NCBI RefSeq assembly: GCF_000152825.2 | Contig: NC_014414.1 | Coordinates: 2,480,001 to 2,544,000, forward strand | DNA: 64,000 bases | Direction: 5' to 3' | Source: Parvularcula bermudensis HTCC2503 | GTDB lineage: Bacteria > Pseudomonadota > Alphaproteobacteria > Caulobacterales > Parvularculaceae | Part shown: positions 1 to 8,198 of the stretch, one piece after another | Layout of the letters: every line of letters starts with the position of its first letter | Numbering within the stretch: the first letter of the stretch is position 1 | Notes under the pieces: generated by a model | The model's input: only the letters and a program-made list of their open reading frames with translations | What the model was told of the DNA's origin: nothing | Databases searched by the model: none | Program-made: the position numbers and the translations under genes

Positions 1-119
1 ACATCGCCCCGATTACAGACATTCACCCAATGATATTCATTCGACTGGGCAGACGCGCTTTGGACACCACCCGCAAAGCAGGCCAAAGCGCTCAACACAA
101 ACAGCAAACCACGGATCAT
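1..119 (-). CDS. Secreted protein, N-terminal part only (3' end outside window)
   Basis: Reading leftwards from ATG at 119-117 gives a typical signal peptide (residues 1 to about 24: basic start, hydrophobic core, SASAQS cleavage region) followed by the start of a mature protein containing WVNVCNRGD. The start overlaps the stop of the upstream gene as ATGA, so it looks translationally coupled and last in a minus-strand operon. The opening of the mature part (aromatic, VCN) recalls DUF1036 proteins, which begin with a conserved CN motif, but only about 15 mature residues are visible and this is a weak guess. Role unknown; export to the periplasm is the only firm inference. Confidence 0.6.
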   Translation of the reverse strand, partial: MIRGLLFVLSALACFAGGVQSASAQSNEYHWVNVCNRGD

Positions 120-343
120 GTCTCTTTCCCTCCATCACGCAGGGACTCAGCTCCGATGGATTGATAGAGAACGAAGAGTGCTTGATGGGCTTTTTCAGCC
201 AGCGTGGACCAGTCCTCATTCTCCTGGATCGCCGGATGTTCCAGTAACTCGGCATCTACGCTTCGCATCAGAAACGAGGCCATGTGCAAAGCTTCATGCG
301 TGAGTAGCGGATCAGTTGCTTTTGGGGGTGTCGTCTTCGTCAT
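116..343 (-). CDS. Small hypothetical protein (75 aa)
   Basis: A short cytosolic-looking protein with no signal peptide or membrane segment and a largely helical, acidic composition (for example AIQENEDWSTLAEKAHQALF). Its stop overlaps the start of the secreted protein at 119 (ATGA), and its first 28 bases overlap the end of the gene at 312-542, so it sits inside a tightly packed minus-strand series. I do not recognise the family. Gene status rests on the overlapping start/stop arrangement and the coding-like composition. Confidence 0.55.
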   Translation of the reverse strand: MTKTTPPKATDPLLTHEALHMASFLMRSVDAELLEHPAIQENEDWSTLAEKAHQALFVLYQSIGAESLRDGGKET

Positions 344-542
344 CGGATTTGTTGTCGTCTTGTTGATCTGAGTTTTGTCCGTTTGTCGCTGTGCAGGCTA
401 TCGGCGCACTGCCATCAGGATTTTCATCGAATGGCAGTTCAAAACATCCACTCGGCCAGTCCACGGTTTGAGGCGCAGGCTGATCGGTTGAAGCATAGGC
501 ACTAAGCAAGTGCATCAAGCCGAGATACACCGAGCGCGTCAT
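312..542 (-). CDS. Small hypothetical protein with acidic tail (76 aa)
   Basis: The start overlaps the stop of the preceding gene (539) as ATGA. The protein has a short N-terminal helix, two cysteines (in SGCFE and IACTA) and a strongly acidic, low-complexity C-terminus rich in D, Q, N and S. No family is recognised. The 32-base overlap with the next gene makes either this end or the next gene's start uncertain. It could be a minor translated product rather than a conserved gene. Confidence 0.4.
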   Translation of the reverse strand: MTRSVYLGLMHLLSAYASTDQPAPQTVDWPSGCFELPFDENPDGSAPIACTATNGQNSDQQDDNKSDDEDDTPKSN

Positions 543-883
543 TTAGCATCCATTGTTTCGTTAATGTACGCGCGGCGGGACTCGCAGCGCCGGGAGCTCG
601 TAAGAAAGAACGCATAGGTTGCATCTCTAATATTGGAGTCTACAACATTCAGCCCCGAATTCTGCAAACCTTTCAGGATGGCGATCACGTCGAGCCTCGA
701 ATTCGCGGCATATTGCTTCCCTGTGATTTGTGAATCCCAGAACGATGCGTGCGCTGTGTATTTTGCGATCAGCACATCGGCTGTGTCCTTTTCATGAGCT
801 GTGAAGATGTCCGGCGTCGCCTTCAAAACATCTACGGCCTTGGTCATCACGGCGCGGCACTCCGAAATATGCCTTATCGTCAA
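539..883 (-). CDS. Hypothetical protein, probable C-terminal half of a frameshifted gene
   Basis: This frame has only a TTG start, lying inside the gene at 792-1412, and no ribosome-binding site I can see. Its first residues (ISECRAVMTKAVDVL) continue smoothly from residue ~175 of the upstream gene (EAIIDDKAYF), whereas the last ~30 residues of the upstream frame look like out-of-frame sequence. The simplest reading is one protein of about 285 residues broken by a frameshift near 860-880. The C-terminal part is helical with one further cysteine near the end (SSRRCESRR). Function unknown. It could instead be a truly separate overlapping gene. Confidence 0.5.
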   Translation of the reverse strand: MTIRHISECRAVMTKAVDVLKATPDIFTAHEKDTADVLIAKYTAHASFWDSQITGKQYAANSRLDVIAILKGLQNSGLNVVDSNIRDATYAFFLTSSRRCESRRAYINETMDAK

Positions 884-1412
884 TAATCGCTTCCATATGC
901 CGTGTTAGAACCGCATCCCATTGCGGTACGTAGACAGACATGAGGAGACCGTTCATTCCCGGCAGGACCGTCTGAACCTCAGCTGCACAGGCGTCGTAGT
1001 CATCTTCGCCAAATTCCAGAACGAGTTCCATCGCAGTGGGATCTAGTTTCAGACCGGTTTGTCCTTGGTATCCGGCCCCAAACAAATCATAGCCATGCAG
1101 GACAGACATGAACTGTGCCGCCAGAAAGACACGACGCCAATCTTGTTGATAGGAAGTGAGATTGTCATCATTCCCCCAGTAATCGGCATCCGGATCAATC
1201 GCATAGCAGGATTGAGCACGCCGCATCAGCTTGAAAGGGTCAGGATATTCGGTGGAGAGCTTCTGAGAGAGCGGTTGCGGGGTGGCTTCAGCTTTCGTGA
1301 TATTAAATCCGATACTGATCATAACACCGATGATCAGAGAAATGATGATGACTCTAAAGAAGACGCGGTTAAAGCGTGCCGCGTGTTCCCTCAATCCATT
1401 CTGATCACTCAT
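792..1412 (-). CDS. Membrane-anchored hypothetical protein, probable N-terminal half of a frameshifted gene
   Basis: The 206-residue frame begins with a charged stretch and one membrane segment (about residues 18-38, VFFRVIIISLIIGVMISIGF), then an extracytoplasmic domain with cysteines in AQSCYAI and YDACAAEV. This looks like a signal anchor with a periplasmic domain. From about residue 175 the frame loses sense and ends in arginine/glycine-rich residues, while the overlapping frame (539-883) continues the domain; see the finding on this frameshift. It is the first gene of a minus-strand run that ends beyond the left edge, and is divergent from the bPH2-like gene at 1863. No family recognised. 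Confidence 0.55.
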   Translation of the reverse strand: MSDQNGLREHAARFNRVFFRVIIISLIIGVMISIGFNITKAEATPQPLSQKLSTEYPDPFKLMRRAQSCYAIDPDADYWGNDDNLTSYQQDWRRVFLAAQFMSVLHGYDLFGAGYQGQTGLKLDPTAMELVLEFGEDDYDACAAEVQTVLPGMNGLLMSVYVPQWDAVLTRHMEAIIDDKAYFGVPRRDDQGRRCFEGDAGHLHSS

Positions 1413-1862
1413 GAATTTAACTCCCCGACGACTGTATTCACCCAGTCTAATTTTCTTGGCCGCGAAGCTTGCCCGCCTTCACAGGGGTGAGGCAGTCTGT
1501 TGATGTTTGGGCAAGTCCCGGAAATCTGGACGAGGCGCCAAGACCTGGCCTGCCCCGAAGAATTCGCCGAAAATCTAACATCAAATCTGGACCACTTTCA
1601 CCCGGTCACGCCATTTTGATTTTGACCCCATGCCGCCTCCTCAAACCAAATCGAAAAAATGACATATCCAAACACGGCATTTCACGAAACCTGGCAACAA
1701 ACCAATATGGTTACTTTGCCGCTGCTGTAGTTCTGGTTTACCTTGCGGCCAGATATTCTGAATATTCCTGAGGTAAGCAAAAATGGCTCATCACAAGCAG
1801 GAAAAGCCGAAATTGGCGCGCGATGTAGCGGCAAATGACACAGAAAGGAAAAACTTGAGATC
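1413..1862. other. Intergenic region between divergent genes
   Basis: About 450 bases separate the membrane-anchored hypothetical (minus) from the bPH2-like gene (plus). It must hold both promoters, but I can pick no convincing -35/-10 pair. A short open frame from ATG 1783, preceded by GAGG, runs in a different frame into the start of the next gene and could be a leader peptide; evidence is thin. Confidence 0.4.
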
Positions 1863-3158
1863 ATGGACGGGAGCGATATCGCCACCTATCGGCCTGCATG
1901 GGCTTCATACTGGAAGGCATGGCTCGCGGTCGCCGCGCTAGCCGCAAGCGCATATGCTTTCCCGCAGGTCAGGGGTGCTTATCTGGAAACACCAGCACAA
2001 CTTCAGGAAATCGCGACGTTAGTAAGCCTTGCGCCAGCCTTGCTGATCATCGCGGGGATATTATTTCACCGCTACACGCGCGCTTACCAGATCGAAAGTG
2101 GGCGGCGGCTGCGCACGACCATCGGCTTTATCGCCCGCGACCGCCGCGAGTTTCTGATATCCGACAAAATCCAGACTGACCTGAAGCAGACCGTGCTCAG
2201 CCGCTTGCTTGGTTACGGCACCTTGCGTTTCTGGACTGGGGACGACCAAAGCGGCCAAAGCTGGGTGAACGTCGCCGCCCCGAACCGGCTGGAAGCCGAG
2301 ATCAAGGTACTGGCGCTGAATACAGACGACGCTGCGGGCAAGCCCTCGAGAAACGCCGTGAGCGCACGAACAGAAAAACCCAATTCACGGATAAATCCGC
2401 CCGATCCCGCCACCCCGCCGCTCCCCCATACGCCGGCAGGGACGATATTCGCCGATCGCGCGATCGTACTGACCCGTTTTCACCCCTCCCTCATGCGCCA
2501 CATCGGCGGTGAATTTAAATCCGCCGTTGAACCACAGCAATTTGTAGCCAAAGGCGAACCCTTGCTCACGCTGATACTGATGACGGAAGATGAAACGCTG
2601 TTTGGCAGCGGCAAGTTCGCCGATGTCGTCATTCCGGCCCCCGTATCCGGGCTCGTCCTGAGGCGAAGCCACGTCGCCAGGCCTTACTATGACCAGTCGC
2701 CGCCGGACCCGGCAGACGAGATGCGCACCACCTTATTGCCGGTCGAAGGCGAGCCAGTGGAGAACGGCGTCTTCATCTATGGTGCATTGTGCGATGCGAT
2801 ATGGAAACACCGCGATTTCCTATTCCGGCGCCAGAGAAAACTGAAGGAAATTGCAAAACACAGCCCTGGCTCTGCGCAATGGGTCGCCACATGGGCCGAC
2901 GATACAACCATACGCAAAGCCCTTGATGAATTACTGATCCAGCCTTGTGATGAAATTCCCGCACGCCCAGCATTTGACGACTATCTTTGCGAGGCGTGGA
3001 TCAAGCGACCGCATCTGCGCGATTTCCTTGCTCCTCTCGTCGATGAGACAACACTTAGAAAGGTGAATACCAACTACAAATTGGAGGAACAGCAGATGAT
3101 CGAAGAGGCGATCCGTACCCATCGCACGACACTCGAAAAGCTTGCCGAGAATGACTGA
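1863..3158 (+). CDS. bPH2-like membrane protein with lipoyl-like C-terminal domain
   Basis: The 431-residue protein has two membrane segments (about 17-35 and 50-70), then a region resembling a bacterial PH-like (bPH_2/YdbS-type) domain (about 72-140: RYTRAYQIESGRRLRT ... GYGTLRFWTGDD). The first 140 residues match the N-terminus of the protein at 6784-8091 in order and spacing (RPAWxSYW, HRYTxAYxIExGRxLR, GTxxFWTGDD). The rest differs: about residues 190-270 have a V-x-K-G-E-P-L-L ... APVSGLVL pattern that recalls a lipoyl/biotinyl hammerhead fold, without a clear modifiable lysine, then a helical charged tail. It is convergent with the VWA gene at 3206. Function unknown; a membrane-bound sensor or effector is inference. 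Confidence 0.7.
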   Translation: MDGSDIATYRPAWASYWKAWLAVAALAASAYAFPQVRGAYLETPAQLQEIATLVSLAPALLIIAGILFHRYTRAYQIESGRRLRTTIGFIARDRREFLISDKIQTDLKQTVLSRLLGYGTLRFWTGDDQSGQSWVNVAAPNRLEAEIKVLALNTDDAAGKPSRNAVSARTEKPNSRINPPDPATPPLPHTPAGTIFADRAIVLTRFHPSLMRHIGGEFKSAVEPQQFVAKGEPLLTLILMTEDETLFGSGKFADVVIPAPVSGLVLRRSHVARPYYDQSPPDPADEMRTTLLPVEGEPVENGVFIYGALCDAIWKHRDFLFRRQRKLKEIAKHSPGSAQWVATWADDTTIRKALDELLIQPCDEIPARPAFDDYLCEAWIKRPHLRDFLAPLVDETTLRKVNTNYKLEEQQMIEEAIRTHRTTLEKLAEND

Positions 3159-3205
3159 TTTCCGTCTGCCAGTCTGTGGACAATTGCGATAAGGCGCATC
3201 GACGC

Positions 3206-4552
3206 TCAGACATTGAGGATGATGAATGTGCCGTATTCCGGCGCAACTGGCGTCCCGTAGTGTTCCCGGATCGCGAACCAGACAACGTCATAAGGCGGCG
3301 GCTCGGCGGGATAGCGAATGGCCATGTCGGAGAGTACGATCACACGTTCGGTGTCCGGGTCTTCCGACAGCCGGTCGAAGGCGGCCGTGAGGTCGCTCCC
3401 GCCATATCCCCAGACTTCGAAACTTTCGAGTCCGTCAATATCAACAGTTTCGTCAGCGGCTACATCATCCGATGCCTGAATGATCCGCACCTGCGACACA
3501 CCGGCGGCCTTGGCCGATGCCTTGATCAGCGACAGGAGCCGCGGCAGCACCCCGGTCATCGAGCCCGATGTATCGAGGATCAGGTTGAGCGCCCATCCCT
3601 CGTGCCGCCGGCCCGGCAAGACAATATCCTGCCGCGTGCCCTGCCGGCGCGAGGCCCGGCGATAGGTCCTGACCTTCGGGGCGGTCATGTCGATCCCGCT
3701 CTGCAGGGCAAGTTCGACCGGTATCCGGTCATTCGTCGCGATAATATCAAGCGTCGCGGTCAAATGCGGATAGGTAAAATCCGGATGGCGGTACCGCAGG
3801 GCGGAGGTGACAACGGCATGCGTGCTGAGCGCGGCATCTGCTGCCAGCCGCAATGCCTCCGCACGAGCCGCGACGGCATCACCGGCCGATCCTCCATCTG
3901 AGATCAACGGGACCGCGATCACCGGCACAGTGATGGACAGGCGCCTGAGATCTTCTTCCGTCAGGATATCACCCGGGCAGTCCGCTGGCGCGTCATCGCC
4001 GGAGGAGGCCTCCACAGGGGCGAGATGGGTTCCGCGCAGCGCCTCTTCGAACGGTGTTGGCGTCCGCTGATCGGGTCTGCCGGCCTCGGCATCCCAGACC
4101 GACCGGCGCGCAGGCGAAAGGATGTTGCCATCCTTCAGCCACCGCACCAGCTCCTCGGCCGAGTGATTGTCAGCGTCGCCCAGCCACAGGCCATTCTTCG
4201 GCGGCATGATGCCCAGCTCATCCGTCAGTATCCTGTTGATGATCCAGTCATGCGCGACATTGACATGCCACGCATCATCCGCCCCCGCGCGCGCATGGCT
4301 TTGCAGGACGAGGTGCCACAATTCATGGGACATGACATAGATCGCCTCCGGCCCGGACAGCGACAGGAACCAGTCCGGATTAACGAACAGGCAGCCATCG
4401 GCGGTAATGCCGGCCGTCGGGATGCGGGGTTCGACATGGATCACCACTATATCGGCAAGGTCGCCCAGATAGGGCTGGAGATTGCGGACATTGTTCAGTG
4501 CGCGCTGCGCATACGCCTGTGCCAGCTTCAGAGTGTCCGCCGCCGCGTTCAT
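3206..4552 (-). CDS. Metallopeptidase-like/VWA domain protein (DUF2201 type)
   Basis: The 448-residue protein combines an N-terminal zinc-metallopeptidase-like region with HELWH at residues 76-80 and a C-terminal von Willebrand A-like domain with the MIDAS signature DTSGSM at 327-332. This is the layout of the DUF2201 (putative metallopeptidase/VWA-like) family, which is usually encoded beside a MoxR ATPase. Its ATG overlaps the MoxR stop by four bases (ATGA), so the two are translationally coupled. By analogy with other MoxR-VWA couples (RavA-ViaA, NorQ-NorD, CoxD-CoxE) it probably acts as the target-binding partner of the ATPase in remodelling or metal insertion. Whether HExxH is catalytic is unknown. 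Confidence 0.85.
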   Translation of the reverse strand: MNAAADTLKLAQAYAQRALNNVRNLQPYLGDLADIVVIHVEPRIPTAGITADGCLFVNPDWFLSLSGPEAIYVMSHELWHLVLQSHARAGADDAWHVNVAHDWIINRILTDELGIMPPKNGLWLGDADNHSAEELVRWLKDGNILSPARRSVWDAEAGRPDQRTPTPFEEALRGTHLAPVEASSGDDAPADCPGDILTEEDLRRLSITVPVIAVPLISDGGSAGDAVAARAEALRLAADAALSTHAVVTSALRYRHPDFTYPHLTATLDIIATNDRIPVELALQSGIDMTAPKVRTYRRASRRQGTRQDIVLPGRRHEGWALNLILDTSGSMTGVLPRLLSLIKASAKAAGVSQVRIIQASDDVAADETVDIDGLESFEVWGYGGSDLTAAFDRLSEDPDTERVIVLSDMAIRYPAEPPPYDVVWFAIREHYGTPVAPEYGTFIILNV

Positions 4553-5565
4553 CTCAGGCCCGTGGCCTCCTTGAGGGATGACAACAGGCTGTCGCTCGCG
4601 CCCAGATCCCCCCAGATGCGGACCAGGCCGACCAGCAGCGAGAACCTTACCTCGCCCGGTGCGGCGGACAGGAAGTGCTCGATCTCATCGGGAGAGAATT
4701 CGCTGAGGCCGCCTTCTGCTGCCATCTTCCGGATGATGCGGATGATGAACCATTTCTTCGCAGGCTCAACAGGCAAGAGCGACGGATCGCGGATATAGGC
4801 GGATGCGGGCTTCAGGTCTTCCATGCCGCTCTCCGCCAGCCCGCAAAACAGGCTCGCATCCCCGGCGCTGACCTTGCCATAAGCGAGCGCGCGGCGGGTC
4901 TGTTCCAGCGGCAGGCCTGCGCGTTCGGTAAGGTCCAGGCTGGCCGACAGCGACGCCCAGGCCCGCGGCGTGGAAAACGGAACAGGCTCGGTCGACGCCG
5001 GACGCATCAGCGCATCAGGCACTGCGGCGATAAAGGCAATAATCTCTGAACGGATATTGTTGGCACGCGCCCAGCTGATCCATTCCTCATTGTCTGCGCG
5101 CACATGCAGGATGAGGACGCGATTGACGAGCGCGGACGAGATGGTGCGCACCAGCGCACGGTCTTCCGCCCGGTTGCCGGCCGCGACAACCCATGTGCCT
5201 TTCGGCAGGTCGAACTCGCCGATCCGCCGCTCCAGCAGCAAGGCGTAGAATGCCTTCTGCACATCCGGGCCGGCGGCCGGCAATTCATCGAGAAAGAGAC
5301 AGAATGGCTCCCCGCTCTCAGGAAGCAGGATGCGCGGCGGGCAGAAGACGGAGCGCTCGCCATCGATCTTCGGAACCCCGCTGACATCTTCCGGCGCGAT
5401 CTGCGTGCCCAGAAGCGAGCGGCATTCGAGCCCCGCCTCTGCGGCGACGCTGCGCACGATGTCGGATTTTCCAAGGCCAGGCGATGACAGCAGGAGAACG
5501 CTTTCATCCGCCGCAAGCGCCTTGATGATGTCCTTGGCCTGAGAGAGCGTCACGGTCTCATTCAT
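4549..5565 (-). CDS. MoxR-family AAA+ ATPase
   Basis: The 338-residue AAA+ ATPase has Walker A SSPGLGKSD (27-35), Walker B CLFLDEL (89-95) and a sensor-1-like AAGN. Length and motifs fit the MoxR group of chaperone-like ATPases that work with VWA proteins. I place the start at ATG 5565 (MNETVTLSQ); the open frame extends far upstream, but that part is the shadow of the 364-residue gene. The start overlaps the end of that gene by 8 bases and the stop overlaps the VWA start by 4, giving a tightly coupled three-gene unit. Expected to hydrolyse ATP to remodel a target chosen by its VWA partner; the target is not known. Confidence 0.88.
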   Translation of the reverse strand: MNETVTLSQAKDIIKALAADESVLLLSSPGLGKSDIVRSVAAEAGLECRSLLGTQIAPEDVSGVPKIDGERSVFCPPRILLPESGEPFCLFLDELPAAGPDVQKAFYALLLERRIGEFDLPKGTWVVAAGNRAEDRALVRTISSALVNRVLILHVRADNEEWISWARANNIRSEIIAFIAAVPDALMRPASTEPVPFSTPRAWASLSASLDLTERAGLPLEQTRRALAYGKVSAGDASLFCGLAESGMEDLKPASAYIRDPSLLPVEPAKKWFIIRIIRKMAAEGGLSEFSPDEIEHFLSAAPGEVRFSLLVGLVRIWGDLGASDSLLSSLKEATGLR

Positions 5566-6652
5566 GGTTTCCCCCCTTGGATTTCCAGTCGTCGAAGACC
5601 TCCGGCGGACGGTAGGCCTTGTCCCATATATCAAGGGCGCTGAGCCCTCTGATTGTGTCGCGCTGGCGCGCGCGCAACGCGCTGATCGCCTCCTGTCCGC
5701 GAACAGGACGGGTGCCCTGAACCCTCGACAGAAAAAACGCCGCGACGGGATGAGAGGCATCTTCCAGAATCGTCGCCTTTCCATCGCCTTCGACGACGCC
5801 AAGCGCAAGATCAACCAGATGATACAAATCATCAAAACACGGCAAAGGGTGAGCGCGCGGCGCAATGATACCGGGCGGACAGCCCACGCGCTCGCCTGCT
5901 GCGCAAGTCGCCGTCAGAAGCAGGGACAGGAACCAGAAAGCGTCCGCATCGAACGGCATGATCGCACGCGCAACTGCCTTGTCACCAGTCGCCATGAGAT
6001 GACCAAGCGCCCGCGCCAGACGTGCCTGCGCGCAGGCGACCGCATAAGCAACGGCGATTTCCGGCTCTTTCAGTATCCAGCTGTATTTGCCAACGGCGCC
6101 GATGTCGCGCGCGGCGATTATTTTCCGGTAAGCCCGGCAAGCCGGCCCCGCACGTCCTTCCATGTTCACATGGATATAGTTGCAGGTGATGATCCGCGTG
6201 ATTACGGAAAGGCCTTCCTCTGAACTGTAGAGAACCTGCGAAACGGCGTCGATCACGGCTTCCGTATCTGCGCGTGCAAGACGGTTTGCAATTTCACCGA
6301 TTGTCTCCGGAGCGCCGTCGCTGGAAGAAAAGCGCCCAAACGCCTGCAACGCCCTAGAGGCATCCTCCCGCTGCGCAGCAAGACGCGCGACCAGATCATC
6401 AATAAGGTTGTTTTGCCCCGTAGGAATACCCGATTTCGGTCGAGGTTTACGCTTCTCAAATTCATCGATTTCGACGTCAACGTCTTCCTCGTTGTCCGAA
6501 GCGGCGTGATCGCGTTCCCAGTATTCATCATAGCCACTGTCGTAGAACTCGCTAACGTCGCAATAGTCATTATTAGACAGCCAGTAGATGTCCTCGTTAT
6601 TCAGCTTCTGGTTCCGCCACAGATAGCTGATGAGTTCATCGATCACGCGCAC
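5558..6652 (-). CDS. Hypothetical protein, first gene of the MoxR-VWA unit (364 aa)
   Basis: I do not recognise this family. The N-terminus (about residues 1-75) is acidic and rich in D, E, Y and N, including a run of SDNEEDVDVEIDEFEKR; the rest is helical with several cysteines. No signal peptide is seen; some hydrophobic stretches (WFLSLLLTATCAAG, about 245) are short. It ends 8 bases inside the MoxR gene, so its product is likely made in step with MoxR and the VWA protein and may be the third partner or the substrate adaptor of that pair. This is an inference from gene order only. Confidence 0.7.
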   Translation of the reverse strand: MRVIDELISYLWRNQKLNNEDIYWLSNNDYCDVSEFYDSGYDEYWERDHAASDNEEDVDVEIDEFEKRKPRPKSGIPTGQNNLIDDLVARLAAQREDASRALQAFGRFSSSDGAPETIGEIANRLARADTEAVIDAVSQVLYSSEEGLSVITRIITCNYIHVNMEGRAGPACRAYRKIIAARDIGAVGKYSWILKEPEIAVAYAVACAQARLARALGHLMATGDKAVARAIMPFDADAFWFLSLLLTATCAAGERVGCPPGIIAPRAHPLPCFDDLYHLVDLALGVVEGDGKATILEDASHPVAAFFLSRVQGTRPVRGQEAISALRARQRDTIRGLSALDIWDKAYRPPEVFDDWKSKGGNHE

Positions 6653-6783
6653 GGCAAAAATCTCCAGACTGGATGAATGCGGTCCAATCCTGCCCGCGGT
6701 AAGGCATACCTATTTCGTCAATACCGGATAAGTGAACTGACAAATCCTGTTATGACCTTCCGGAATCCTCTCGCACAGTTTCA

Positions 6784-8091
6784 TCAACTCACTTCCTCAT
6801 CGATTGTCTTTGGAGCATGAAGTTCACCTCCAGTCAGGCGACGGACGAACATCACACCCATCGCGCCTCCTGTCTTGTGGTCTCCGGCCGGCATGGAGCC
6901 ATCATAGGCCCAGGCAAGCCCGCCCCCTAGACCTGTCGCCGTCCACAACCGAACGCCAGTCCCGAACAGTTCGGGGTACAGGCGTTCGAAATGTGCCTTG
7001 CTTGCCCCGATTTTCCACCACCAGTCAGATTCCTCATCTGCGGGCAGTCTTGTTTCAAGATACGTATCCTCGCCAGCATGCTTATGAAGGAATGGGGCGA
7101 ACCTGCTGAGCTCTCCGGCTGTAGGCAGGCGCCAGTCCTTGTAGCCGGCCGCATCGATGATGCATTTGCCTTTTTTGTAACCGTTTTCGAATGCAGAAGC
7201 TGCGCGTTTTTCATGCCCCATATAGGCGAAAGTGCCGCCAATATTGTAACCGACAGCTTCCCCACACCCGAACAGGTCTACAGCGTCCCCCCAGCGCATG
7301 AGGATCGGCTCGCCTGAAAAACCTTGTCCTGTCCAGACCATGCCCCAAGGCGCTCGCAGCCACATGAGTCCGCTGGCACTATGAGAGACGGTCCCGTCAT
7401 CATTGTCTACATAATCACCAAATGGCGTCGTGATACGCTTGGCCACCATGTCCTTGAGTTCCTTGTACTCGGCTGCTCTCCCGAAATGCGTGTGGCGCGT
7501 TGACTTTGCTTCCTTCAGCGTTGGAGGAGCGGGCATGCGGGACACATCTTGAGACAGCGCATCGGAATGTGTCGTAGCGCGGTCACCGGACGCTTCCGAT
7601 ACACTGGATTTCAGCTCATCCAGAAAGGCAATAATGCGATCAGGATCGGGGGCGTTGCGCCATTCGAGCCGGCTGCGGTCATCGCCGGTCCAGAAAGCGA
7701 TCGTTCCATAGTTGAGGAGGCGTCCGGCAATTGTCTGCCCCATATCCGTCTGCACTTTGTCCGTCAGCGGAAATTCCCGTTTCACACGGGAAATGAAGCC
7801 GGCAAGCAGGCGCAGCTTGCGTCCATTCTCGATCTCATAGGCGTGAGTATAGCGGTGATAGGCGACGCCCGCGACGATCGGCAGTAGCGCGATGGCAAGC
7901 CCGAGGCCCGAAAGTTCCACAGGAATGCCAAGGCGCTGCGCCAGTCCATCGAACAGTTCACGCTGCACGAACCAGAGACCAGTCACCACCACAGCCGCAA
8001 GGCCGCTCCGCCAATAGCTGGTCCATGCGGGACGCATCCGAAGAACTGTCTGTCCCTTACGGGATAGCTGTTTGAACTGACCTCGCTGCAC
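6784..8091 (-). CDS. bPH2-like membrane protein with C-terminal DUF1566 (Lcl C-terminal) domain
   Basis: The N-terminal ~150 residues repeat the plan of the protein at 1863: RPAWTSYW, two membrane segments, then a bPH2-like stretch (HRYTHAYEIENGRKLR ... NYGTIAFWTGDD). After a linker, residues ~230-425 carry the marks of DUF1566: SHSASGLMWLRAP, WGDAVDLF, DWRLPTAGELSRFAP and a closing FVRRLTGG. DUF1566 is predicted to adopt a C-type-lectin/formylglycine-enzyme-like fold and is usually a surface or binding domain. The frame opens at GTG 8091, but ATG 8037 (MRPAWTSYW) is also possible. It lies between the histidine kinase and the MoxR unit on the same strand. Confidence 0.72.
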   Translation of the reverse strand: MQRGQFKQLSRKGQTVLRMRPAWTSYWRSGLAAVVVTGLWFVQRELFDGLAQRLGIPVELSGLGLAIALLPIVAGVAYHRYTHAYEIENGRKLRLLAGFISRVKREFPLTDKVQTDMGQTIAGRLLNYGTIAFWTGDDRSRLEWRNAPDPDRIIAFLDELKSSVSEASGDRATTHSDALSQDVSRMPAPPTLKEAKSTRHTHFGRAAEYKELKDMVAKRITTPFGDYVDNDDGTVSHSASGLMWLRAPWGMVWTGQGFSGEPILMRWGDAVDLFGCGEAVGYNIGGTFAYMGHEKRAASAFENGYKKGKCIIDAAGYKDWRLPTAGELSRFAPFLHKHAGEDTYLETRLPADEESDWWWKIGASKAHFERLYPELFGTGVRLWTATGLGGGLAWAYDGSMPAGDHKTGGAMGVMFVRRLTGGELHAPKTIDEEVS

Positions 8092-8198
8092 GTTACGATG
8101 CCCCCTTCACGCGAGAATACTAATATGCCGTGCGGAACTGTTTCCCCACGCTTTCCTGTATCGGCGGTTAGGCTGGATGACGCAACTTACCAGACGGG

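Noticed and set aside
1783-1950. Short open frame overlapping the start of the bPH2-like gene
   Set aside because: It has a possible ribosome site, but its product runs out of frame into the next gene and has no recognisable feature; kept only as a possible leader.
6784-8091. Diversity-generating retroelement target (C-type-lectin-like DUF1566 domain)
   Set aside because: No reverse transcriptase gene or template repeat was found in the window.
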